Assembly (NCBI GenBank): GCA_936432065.2
Contig: OW386293.2
Span: forward strand, 19,914,234 to 19,978,233
Source of the DNA: Rutpela maculata
Taxonomy: Eukaryota; Arthropoda; Insecta; Coleoptera; Cerambycidae
DNA length: 64,000 nt
Direction: 5' to 3'
The notes beneath the pieces are model-generated. The model did no database searches and was not told the DNA's origin. It was given only the letters and a program-made list of their open reading frames with translations. How positions within the stretch are numbered: the stretch's first letter is position 1; each line of letters begins with the position of its first letter. Shown here one piece after another: positions 1 through 9,781 of this stretch. Position numbers and translations under genes: made by a program.

Positions 1-40
1 TAAAGATAATTAATTAGTCTTTATAACGACTTTTTTGTTT

Positions 41-240
41 GTTTCCATATCACAAAAACTAAAGAAGTTATGGCCGTACAATGTGAGTTTTCACATTTTT
101 TCTAACAATATGTCACCATTTTGTTATTGAAATTGCTCAGTAATTCATTTTTTTTAATGCTGTTTTTATAGCTTCGTTTAAAACACTTGTTTTAGAAAAA
201 AATCTATCCGCCATATTAGAACCGCTATTTTAATTTTTTT
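41..240. repeat. Dispersed repeat, copy 1 of a direct pair
   Basis: This AT-rich stretch, with the phrases 'aaagaagttatggccg', 'ttttcacattttttctaac' and 'ccgccatatta', recurs in the same orientation at 5226-5450. The two copies flank the Tc1/hAT composite element between them. No coding potential is visible. It may be a piece of a dispersed element of unknown class, or the flank of a local duplication. Confidence 0.6.
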
Positions 241-589
241 AATTTTGTCGCAATTTTGTTAATGTACACTTCTGTGCAATAAAATCCCGTACACTTGAAA
301 AATCAAGTAATCCAGTTTTTACTAATATTAAGTGATGTGAATCAGTCTCTTCGGAATGTAGATTTTTTTATTATCATATAAGTTATAAAAAAGTGACATT
401 GATTGTGAAATGTCATAAGTAAGGTATTTGGAAAAATGTAAAAATTGACGTTGAAAAATTGTGTCCGAGATAAGGCCAGATTCTGAAAGCTCAAGACATT
501 AAAGAGCGGTTTTCTGCATGACTGTTCTGCACGTATCTGCCTGTGATAATTTTACTTCCACATCCAGTGGAAATATATTAACGACAAAG

Positions 590-772
590 AAATGAATGTG
601 TTGTTTGGATATAATTGTTCCACTGAAGGAAGCATAACGTTTTCCAAAATATCCCTAAAAAACTGTCCATTAAATCTACCATTACCCATGATAAGCCACG
701 CTACACCAGGGCCATACACGCTTATCCATGCCCAAACATTAACAGAAAATCGCCCGGACCTGTTCCGCAGAG
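590..772 (-). pseudogene. Tc1-like transposase, 3' fragment
   Basis: The minus-strand frame holds a stretch with 'RSGRFSVNVWAWISVYGPG' followed by 'NGQFFRDILENVMLPSVEQ' and 'LYPNNTFI'. This pattern is typical of the middle of Tc1 transposases, between the first and second catalytic Asp. It is the continuation of the 5' part at 4268-4784, separated from it by the hAT-like insertion. After 'NNTFI' the expected Asp/Glu block is missing and the frame runs into unrelated sequence, so the catalytic C-terminus is lost. Confidence is good for the family, lower for the exact end. Confidence 0.7.
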
Positions 773-780
773 ATACGTAG
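773..780. repeat. Target-site duplication, left, of the hAT-like element
   Basis: ATACGTAG directly before the element; the same 8 bases follow it at 4260-4267. Eight-base duplications are the hAT hallmark. Confidence 0.9.
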
Positions 781-3700
781 TAGGGTGGAGCGAAAACAAT
801 CAATTTAATTTTTTTTTTCAATTTTAAAATGTAATACCGCAAAAAAGTTGTCTTTTGTACCACCTAGTATTGTGGTGAAAATTGGTTGAAATCGGTGAAC
901 ATCTTCTGCCTCCCCAACGACCTTGAATTTTTGCAATATTTAAAATTTTTGATAATATTATACAAACCGTAAAAAATATTTCTGTTGGAGAAATATAAAT
1001 CTAATATTGAAGGAAAGCTATCCTATGTACTACTTAGTATTGTGGAAAAAGGTGATTAAATTACGTTAACACTATCTGCCTCCCCAACAACATTGAATAT
1101 TCCCAAATATTACATTTTTTTTTCACGGTATTACCAAGAATCAAATTTCATAGTATACTTCTGTAGCACTAAAATATAACTATATATCTACTTTAGACAA
1201 TACATACCATACTCAGTTTGTCCTAAATAAGTTTCTCTTCATTTGGTTTCATCAAAACTTATTTAAAAAATGGTAGAAATGGTTTGAAGACGGTATATTA
1301 TATGTATCAAAAATGAAAAATACTAGTACAAGTAACACAGAAAACTATAATAAATCTATACTCTAGAGTACTACATAGAGTATTTCCTTAAATATTTTAC
1401 TTCCTCAGGACGTATTCTGATTTCGTGTTAAAGCAAGGCATGCTTTTCCTGGAATCAACTCGCGCTCTTATGAAACCATCCCTTGCGTCGACACCGCAAA
1501 CTGCTGCAGAAGCTTCTGTGACAAGCTTTACACATCGTTCAACACACTGTGTGTGACAAGGATACTTTCCAAAATTTATTGTAAGTACGTCAGGATTGTT
1601 AATAAATTCTTGTAGATCTTCATTGGAAATACGGGATGTAATAGGTGGTTCTGTTAGCTCACATTCTTGCCAGTTGATAAGTTGAAAGTACTCGCTTGCT
1701 TCAAAATTCAGAGGAGATATTTTGAACACCCTAACGTTCTTGGAGGATGCAAGTGCGGATAAACTTCTTGCCTTTAGAATACGGCGAAGCCCAAGTTCTC
1801 GGATATGGATCCTGTCGTCCGATATCATACTGAGAAGAATATTTTCGTGGTGACCGAAGAATCCATTTCGTTGAATTACAGCGTCAACAATATCTCTCAA
1901 TTCCTTGTCCAGGTAGCGGGACAACTGTATGGTAAGCAATAGGTGTTTTGCACCACTTTTACATGTGGGGTAGGATTTTATATTAAACCACATGGGAGCG
2001 TATACTTTCATAATATATTCTGTCAGCGTGTTCAAACTTGGCGATGGATTTTTGCTGCAAATATACAGTCGAAGAAGGCGATTGGCCGTTGTGACCCACC
2101 TCGAGTGCGCTATTTTCCTGGATTCCGATTTGAAAGACTGGTATTACACTGGCCACTAGCAATAGCTTGACACATTTCAAACAGATATTTCTGATCCGTA
2201 CTAAGTTCCTTTATAATATCTTCGGGCATTGAGGGAAAATTGCCCTTAATAGGTTTGAACTCAACTATCGGCAGCTTCTCACAATTCTCCAACTGCTTGC
2301 CAATAGGGCCTGCAAATCCACGAGGCCCGGAAGTGTCGCCATCTCAATGGATAAAGAGATGCCGAAGAGGAAGTTCATTTGTGTGTAGCATACACACAAA
2401 CCAGTGAAGAGGTTTTCGAAAGTGTTCTTCCAGTAGTCTTATTATACCGCCTTTAATGCCAGTATTCACAACGGTTCCATCACAGCCAACAGCTTCCAGA
2501 TCTTTAGTCGCAATCGCATTTTCTTCTAACAACCGTACGATACTTGTTTTGATACTTTGGGATGTACCAGAGGACGGTGAAACATGTCCGATGTACTTAC
2601 ATTCTGGCTCTTGTACCAAAGTTATGTGTTCTTCCACAACCGTTTGTCGATGAAATTTGTTTCCCTTTTTTACTTGGACTAGGGTTTTATCTCTACGCCC
2701 GTCGAAATACAGACCATGTAAGCTTATTTCAGAAAGTTCTTGCAGCTGGGGAGTAGAACGGCTTTTTTTCCTTTCTCTTCTGACTTTACTTCTATCAATA
2801 ACTTTAGAAGGGTCTTCTGGTGTTACTATTCCAATGTCATGTAAAACGGCGGATGCAAGAGCAGCTGCAGATCTATCCGATATGCCGTGTCTGTCGCATG
2901 TTTTTGCAAAAGCCGTGAGTTGAATTCGCATTTGCTGGTTTTTTTCGACGTCGGTGGAAGTTGAAGGTCCAGGAACTGCTTCCAGGAATTTAATTTCGCT
3001 GTCAGAACAATTATTTGACTCTGAAGTGGAAGACGAGTCACAGTCAAATAAAGCTTTTGAATCGACGGTTTCTTTTGCGGAATGCATTAGGTAGTTAACA
3101 TTTCGAGATACTTCTTTCTCTTGTCTTTGTTCTTTCTGCTTGAGTTGTTTTGTTTTTTTCACATCGAAGCTGCTAACTGCCACTTTTTTCTGTGTCCTCT
3201 TTGATCTAATAGGAACTTTTGTTCGTCAAGAGGCACTTTGCGGGATTTTTCACAAATGCAAGTAGAAGATAAATCACATTTGCACGCTGCGATATCAAAA
3301 AGAGTGATTTTACTTTCCTCTTTGAAACACTGAATCTTGGACTTGTAAGTTTCACTGTTTTGTCTGCTCTTAAATGGCTTCATAAGTTTCATGTATTTGG
3401 CATGGTATGCTTCCAAAAGCTGTAAAACTCTGGTATGGGAAACTATAGGAATAGATGCTTTATGCCAAATTTGTTCTAACTTAACTGCCACTTCCTCGGA
3501 TATTTCAGAAAATGTGGGCTCTTTTTTGGTAACTTTCTTATTAAACCTAATCCACGCACAAAATTTCATGACTTGTTCATAAGTTGGCAACACATTTTCA
3601 GGTAGTTCCGACGGTTGTCCGAACACGGGGCAGCTCACGGCACATCTTGTTTTCACTCCTGATGGTCCTGGTGATAGGATATTAACTGCTTTCGCCATTC

Positions 3701-4259
3701 TTAAACACATAAATAATTAAAAACACAAACACAGCACGCATTAACAACACGAAACCACTGGACGGCACTAATATCTGGCGTAGACTGAAGCAAAGCGGTG
3801 GAAGCACATCGCAGACTCACACAGACAAGTCTAAATAAATTAACGCGTGTGCAAACGCGCTTGGTCAGTTGGTCACCTAGCTAGATAATTTGAATTTAGT
3901 GTAATATATATTAACCTTTTAATTATGTGAAATACACATTTTTTTGATAAATTTAAAGACGTTGGGGAGGCCAAAGAAGTTATCAGGATTCAAAGATATT
4001 TTACCCAGTTAATAAGTAATGTACCAGGTTACTTTTGGGCGGTATTAGATCAAGTTACTGTAACTTTTGTTTATCAAAAAAAATATATTATGTGTAACTA
4101 AAAATCGTACATTTAAAAAAAATGAAGACCGCTGGGGAGGCAGAAAAAAACTTTAGAAATTAAAAAGGAAAAAAATGGAAATACTAACAAATAACACAGG
4201 CAACTTTTGCGCGCTATTAGATTTAAAATTTCCAACTCTCACTTTTTCACTCCACCCTA
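781..4259 (-). mobile_element. hAT-like DNA transposon nested in the Tc1-like element
   Basis: Terminal inverted repeats TAGGGTGGAGCGAAAA (781-796) and its near-complement at 4244-4259 are flanked by the exact 8-bp duplication ATACGTAG. Inside each end lie repeated subterminal motifs: CTGCCTCCCCAAC near 907 and 1077 on the plus strand, and the complementary GGGGAGGC form near 3963 and 4132. Repeats placed this way are typical transposase binding sites in hAT elements. The insert interrupts a Tc1 transposase, so it is younger than the Tc1 copy. Its transposase (1397-3710) carries three lesions, so it is dead. Confidence 0.85.
1397..3710 (-). pseudogene. hAT-like transposase, broken by two frameshifts and one stop
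   Basis: Read on the minus strand from 3710 (or the second Met at 3698), three consecutive pieces make one protein of about 760 residues. The first piece (3710-3159) has a Cys-rich stretch 'CKCDLSSTCICEK'. The second (to 2344) has an acidic Ser-rich spacer and then 'AVGCDGTVVNTG' and 'CMLHTNELPLRHL', which I read as the RNase-H-like catalytic core (an Asp block followed by a Cys-x2-His-like element). The third (2035-1397) is a conserved C-terminal part. Lesions: a frame change in an A-run near 3190, an in-frame TGA at 2344-2346, and a frame change near 2112. The family is recurrent in arthropod genomes; the hAT assignment rests mainly on the 8-bp target duplication and the ends, so the superfamily is an inference. 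Confidence 0.7.
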
Positions 4260-4267
4260 ATACGTAG

Positions 4268-4784
4268 TGTTCGTAAAACCTGGTATTTGCAGGACGGTAC
4301 ACAAGAATATGTCCATCATTACAAGACTGAAAAACTTTTTCATCGGTAAACACAACATTGTTCCAAAACTCCAACGGGCGATAGACATAATTTAAACAAA
4401 ACAGAATGCGGGCTGCTTATGTTCTTCTGTCAATATGGTCTTCTTGGCACTTACACAGTTTTTTGATTCCGATTTTCCTATCCTTCGGCTAGCTATTGAC
4501 CTCGATGCTGGAAAATTTGTCATGGACACAGCGTTTACTGCTGTTTGAAACGGATTTTCCCCTCAAATAGCCAAGGAGCGCTTCATCTTGAGCGCGATTT
4601 GAACTTCTCAGTTGGCCTGTGAACCGTCTTTTCTCTTTATGATACCTTCCTCCTCTCATCTTTTCTTCACACTCATAACGGTACCTTTATTAAAGTGATA
4701 ATGGTTAGCAACTGCTCTGATAGACCATCCCTCTTCAATTTTAGAAAGAATTAGAATTTTTTCATGTTCAGTTAATTTCGGCAT
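4268..4784 (-). pseudogene. Tc1-like transposase, 5' fragment
   Basis: The start Met is at 4784 with an N-terminal 'MPKLTEHEKILILSKIEEG' helix-turn-helix block that would bind the terminal repeats. Several stops and frame changes follow. The last part 'FWNNVVFTDEKVFQSCNDG' is the first catalytic Asp block (VFTDE). The frame continues into 772-590 once the nested element is removed. Many lesions show that it has been inactive for a long time. Confidence 0.7.
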
Positions 4785-4877
4785 ATCGAAAATATGACAC
4801 TGACACTGACAAATAAATAAAGAATGATTTAATATGGCGAAAAATAGGTGTACGGGATTTTATTGCACAGAAGTGTA

Positions 4878-5225
4878 AGTAGTCAGTAACTAAAAAAAAA
4901 AGCTTTCCGTTAACATATTGCTTTAGAAGATAATTGCATTTATAACTATAAAAGGATATTCGAAAAAACGCAAAGTTATCATTTCCTCGCAAATATCTCA
5001 ATAAATATTAGTTTTAGCGAGAAAATAAAAATAAAGCTTCTAAACTGGGAATGAATTTGTGTAGGATTAATAGCTTCGGAGATAGTAAAACGTATAGATG
5101 GCATCCGAACGTTTATAGTATGAAGTTTTTAGTATAAATCTTGAATATCTTAGAAGCTACGACTCCCATCAAAAATAGTAAGGAACAGAATTAAAGAAAA
5201 TTATGCAATTTTTAAAGCGATTTTC
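4878..5225. other. No feature seen
   Basis: AT-rich sequence between the Tc1-like element and the second copy of the direct repeat. No coding frame or terminal repeat was recognised. Confidence 0.5.
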
Positions 5226-5450
5226 TGTCTGTTTTGGTATCATAAAAAATAAAGAAGTTATGGCCGAAGCAATGTACGTTTTCACATTTTTTTAAACAAT
5301 GTCGCCATTTTGTTATTGTAACTGTCTACCAATTCTATTTTTCGTTATTATAGAACATCACGTAGATGCTCATTTTTTTTGTCAGTTTAAAATACTTGCT
5401 TTAGAAAAAAATTCCGTCCGCCATATTGGATCCGCCAATTTGAATTTCTT
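5226..5450. repeat. Dispersed repeat, copy 2 of a direct pair
   Basis: Matches 41-240 in order and orientation, including 'aaagaagttatggccg', 'gtcgccattttgttattg' and 'gtccgccatattgga'. The two copies have diverged by many substitutions, so the duplication or insertion of this repeat is old. Confidence 0.6.
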
Positions 5451-6275
5451 ACTTTTGATTTGTAATGAGCGATTCCAAAAAGTAACGTATTACTTTTTAT
5501 TTAGTTGATGAAAGTTGTGATTTGCTTAATACTTGAATAATATTTTAAAATCATGATGAAAGCAAATAAATAAAAAATAATTATAAAAATAAATTAAGAA
5601 TAAATGCTTGTAAATAAAGAATAAATATTTCTATTAGTAGAAGAGCTGGCAAACATTATGGCGAACGATAATATTCAAAATTTTCACTGACGGCAGTTCA
5701 TTCTTTGGTCTTTGGGTATGTCAAAAGCGATCGTCTGCCGTTTCAAAGTGGAAGCATTAACTTGGGGGTGTATTCAAAAAGGGGTGATTTTAGGTTTTAG
5801 TGAACCAAATTGTTCAAGAAAAATTTTTGCACGGATGACTAATATAGTTAGTCTAGACGGCATTTCTATCTAGGCAGACGATTTTTCTGGTAGCATTATC
5901 TTAGCAGACGCAACTCAAAATGGCAAAAAATCACATTTCGGTGAACTATATTGTTCAAAAATAATTTTCGCGTCCTTCGATTTGTCTACTTATGGTTTAA
6001 TAAATAACGAATCGGCAGACGAAAAAATCTGTAGCATCGCCCTAGCAGACGCTGTCAAAGTGACAGATCCGGTTTTAATGAACGACATTTATCAAGAAAA
6101 ATTATGTAAGGAATGATAAATACAACAACTCAAGATTATATTCTCGCCCGGGCAGACGATTTTTTTTGGAGCTATGTGTATGGCAGACACCTGTTAAAAT
6201 GGCAAAAATCACGTTTCGGTGAAGTATAGTGATCAAAAATAATTTTTGCGTCTCTCGATTCGTCTATCTATGGTA

Positions 6276-7506
6276 TGGAGTATGGAATTAGCAGGAGGGT
6301 GATCAAAAACCACAGCACTTAGGCCCCATTGGACCCCTTGTACATCCTCCCTCTAGGCAGACACTCGCCTAGGCCTTCAACCAACCTAATCTTTCGAAGT
6401 AGGTGGTGATGTTGCCTAGGGGCATCTCCCTTACATTGGCCAAGGTAGGTCAACGCTCTTCCCAGATGGATTCTCTGATTGATGAGACGGCTGAACAGTC
6501 ACAGAGTACGTGTTGAACCGTCTCATCTTCTTGTTCACAACCTCTGCAAAGAGGTGTTTCGCTTAATCTCATATTGTATAGATGTTTCCTTAGCGGACAG
6601 TGTCCAGTCTGGATTACTGTTATAAAACGTAAATTCCTTCTGGTCTTTGCCAGGTAGTCCATTGCTGTTTTTTTGTTGGGATACGTGAGTAGTTCCCTAG
6701 CGAGCTGACAGCTGCTTGTTTCATCCCACAGCTTCTTAAATTCGTTGTGGGTGTTCTCCTTAATTAATTGTATTGTCGCCGTAATCGGTAACAAACTGGC
6801 CGGGCCTGGTCCAAAGATAAGTTGACCTGCTGCCTTCTTGGCCAGTTTGTCGGCTTTTTTGTTGCCACTGCACTGTGCGTGTCCTTTCACCCAGCATACC
6901 GAGTGTTGTTCGTACTGGAGGCACCCACAAGTGCTTGATGACATTCCCATACTACTCCTGTGGTTATTTTGTAACTTCTCAGGGCTAGTAGTGATTGTCT
7001 ACAGTCTGTGTAGATCCTGATTGTTTTGCCCGTAGTTTGTCTGCGGACAATCTCTTTTGCGGCTATGGTAATGCCCGCCAGTTCAGTTTGTACTATGCTG
7101 GCTCGCTCATCCATAGTCCATTTATATTGGATTTGCAGGCTTCTGGAATATATTCCACATCCTGCCCCCTCCTTCTTCCTTGATCCGTCTGTGAAAATGT
7201 TTATCACACCTTCACCAGCGGTCTCGTTTTCACTATTTGTCTGTATTGTGTAGGGTCTCTCAAAGACAAATTGGGGAGAGATACCATCTGTGCATGCCTC
7301 TACAAGAGGCATCTTCCTGACAGCCTCGTTCCACAGGCGACTTCTGGTCTCCCCACAGCCTACATTTGGTTGTAGGCCAACGGACTTGAGGCGTGCCATT
7401 GTTATTAAGGCCACTTCTCCTAGATATAGATCCAGTGGTGGCAGATACAGCATTACCTCCATTGCTCTCGTTGGCGCTGTTCGCATAGCTCCTGTTATGC
7501 TTAGGA
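6276..7506 (-). mobile_element. 5'-truncated Jockey/R1-type LINE insertion
   Basis: A minus-strand non-LTR retrotransposon fragment inserted in the left arm of the inverted-repeat element. The 10-bp target duplication ATCTATGGTA is at 6266-6275 and 7507-7516, and the uninterrupted target can be read in the right arm near 9070. It begins inside the end of the reverse transcriptase region and runs through RNase H to a 3' untranslated tail; no poly(A) tail is evident. 5' truncation is the usual result of target-primed reverse transcription. Confidence 0.85.
6450..7500 (-). pseudogene. LINE polyprotein C-terminus: RT tail and RNase H, one frame break
   Basis: The first part 'ITGAMRTAPTRAMEVMLYLP' is the end of a LINE reverse transcriptase (the 'tgamrttp' block common in Jockey and R1 lineages). 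RNase H follows with all four acidic/His motifs visible: 'NIFTDGSRKK', 'QTELAGITIA', 'RIYTDCRQS' and 'WVKGHAQCSGNKKAD'. The C-terminus has a CCHC-like knuckle 'CRGCEQEDETVQHVLCDC'. The frame changes once near 6920-6950, between the third and fourth motifs, so the product is broken. Confidence 0.8.
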
Positions 7507-8454
7507 ATCTATGGTACAATAAATAACGAATCGGCAGACGAAAAAATCGGTAGCATTTTCCTAGCAGACGCTGTCAAAGTGAAAAATTTTAATTTTTTTT
7601 TTCTTATATAAATAGGCTTAGAATGTTGCGACGAAATTTTAAGTTTGAAAAACAAAAATCTGTCTCTAGGTCTGACTGTAACCATTTTTGTGCGCACAAT
7701 TACTCTGGAACTGTTTAAGATATTGACTTATGGTGTATCTATGTACTGTAACGAGATCTGGAACTAGATTTTATTTTAAGCTTATTTTGTCGGGGGCAAA
7801 TAGGGTTAAATAGACGTGACTTTATAATAGATAACCGAGAGAAATTTGATACTTCAAACTATCAGGATGGAAATATATTTAATATCCCGATTTTGGGAAA
7901 CTTTAAAGATGTATTCCCCTCGGGTCCCATAATTAGTTTCTATGGTACAGGAGCACAAGCATATTCCGTGCAATCTGTAGGTAGCGAGTTAAAAAAATAC
8001 CACCTTTTTGTTACTTTTTAAATAATATTTATTTGTTTATTGCGATATTACCATATTGTAATATTACAATGTAGGTATCTAGGCATTTTTATATATCAGA
8101 GTTTATGTTTTTTGTTAAGTAAGGATGTTGATTTTTTAAATGAATATTTAAGTTATAAGTTGCTTGTGATATCGTATTTAATCTTCCTTTTGGTAATATA
8201 AGTTACTGTTATCAATAAGTCATTTGTATGTTTCTTATAGTATAGCCTCATATGATAGATTAATATTCTTATGGCTATACATATTATTTGTTACTATTAG
8301 ATTATTATGTTCTGAAAATAATGTATTCCAGGCTTTTTGTTATGTTATTTTTTTATTTGTATAGAAGTAATAAATCTGTTGTTTAAAGTCAGATGTTTAT
8401 TTTTGTTTTATTCGCATAGGAAATATAACGAACTGTCACCGATTTTTTGTATGC

Positions 8455-9010
8455 AGAGGAATTCTTTTTTTGAAAACTGCTGTCTAAGGAATCACTATTT
8501 CCACATACCATCAAAGAGGGTCGAAGGTAACGGGGTGGCCGTGGCGGTGGTCGATGGCAAAATGTTTTGATAGTGTTGCTTCTCGTACACACACTTGATC
8601 ACAATTTTATTTCTTTAGCCCATTTAAGATGGGGTGGGGGTAGCGGCAGTGGTTGATGTCAACAAAAATTTGAGACCTTTGGTCCATTTAAATAATAGGG
8701 TGGGGATGGCTGATGCCAACAAATTTTTAAGACCTTGGTTTCTCGTACATACACTAAATCCCAATTTTATTAATTCTTACTTATTTGCTTTGCCTATTTA
8801 ACCCTATTTGCCCACAACCCTTCGACAAAATAAGCTTAAAATATAATCTAGTTCCAGATCTCATTACAGTACATAGATACACCATAAATCAATATCTTAA
8901 ACAGTTCCAGAGTAATTGTGCGCACAAAAAAGGTTAGAGACAAATTTTTATTGTTCAAACTTAAAATTTCGTCGTAACATTCTAAACCTATTTATATAAG
9001 AAAATTTTTC
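8455..9010 (-). repeat. Family A repeat, copy in the right arm of the large inverted repeat
   Basis: Contains the family A order, reversed: 'aaggaatcactatttccaca', a G-rich 'ggggtggggg' module, 'aacccttcgacaaaataagc', 'gttccagatctcattacag', 'cagttccagagtaattgtgc' and the A/T-rich 5' end. The match to the copies at 25.3 and 37.2 kb shows that this larger element has absorbed, or grew from, family A sequence. Confidence 0.65.
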
Positions 9011-9781
9011 ACTTTTTCACTAGGAAAATGCTACCGATTTTTTCGTCTGCCGATTCGTTATTTATTGTACCATAGATAGACGAATCGAAAGACGCAAAAA
9101 TTATTTTTGATCCCCATAGTTCACCGAAACGTGATTTTCGCCACGTTGACAGGTGTCTGCCATACACATAGCTACGAAAACAATCGTCTGCCCCGGCGAG
9201 AAAGTAATCTTGAGTTGTTGTATTTATCATTCCTTACATAATTTTTCTTGATAAATGTCGTTCATGAAAACCGGGTCTGTCAAGTTGATGCTAAGGCGAT
9301 GCTAACGATTTTTTCGTCTGCCGATTCGTTATTTATTAAACCATAAGTAGACAAATCGAAGGAAGCGAAAATTATTTTTGAGCAATATAGTTCACCGAAA
9401 TGTGATTTTTGCCATTTTGTGTTGCGTCTGCTATGATAATGTTACCAGAAAAATCGTCTGCCTAGGTAGAAATGCCGTCTAGACTAACTATATTAGTCAC
9501 CCCTGCAAAAATTTTTCTTGAACAATATGGTTCACTAAAACCTAAAATCACCCCCATTTGAATACACCCCCAAATTAATGCTTCCACTTTGAAACGGCAG
9601 ATGATCGGTTTTGACATACCCAAAGACCAAAGAATGGACTGCCATCAGTGAAAATTTTGAATATTATCGTTCACCATAATGTTTGCCATCTCTCCTACTA
9701 TATATTCTACTGATAAGAATTCGAAAAACTTGTATAACTTTTCTAGGGTTGAAATACAATGTAAGGTTCAATAATAACACA

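Larger units (their letters stand above)
265..4877 (-). mobile_element. Tc1-like DNA transposon, copy 1 (split by a hAT-like element)
   Basis: The ends are perfect 30-bp inverted repeats starting TACACTTCTGTGCAATAAAA (265-294 and 4848-4877), each beginning with the TA dinucleotide expected for Tc1/mariner insertions. The transposase is read on the minus strand. The element is interrupted at 781-4259 by another transposon, and its own length without that insert is about 1.1 kb, a normal size for Tc1 elements. A second copy with the same ends lies at 20332-21647. The coding region is broken, so this copy cannot be autonomous. Confidence 0.85.
5632..9700. mobile_element. Large inverted-repeat element, arms about 0.9 kb
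   Basis: The left arm (5632-6275 plus 7517-7814, interrupted by a LINE) and the right arm (8787-9700) are inverted copies. Outer phrases such as 'gcaaacattatgg', 'gcagttcattctttggtc' and 'cattaacttgggggtgtatt' in the left arm reappear reverse-complemented at 9540-9690. Inside the arms a unit containing 'gaatcggcagacgaaaaaat' occurs twice (near 6010 and 7530; mirrored near 9030 and 9310). The inner ends carry family A sequence. The roughly 1-kb loop has no transposase that I can see. The structure fits a Foldback-like or long-TIR non-autonomous transposon. Confidence 0.75.
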
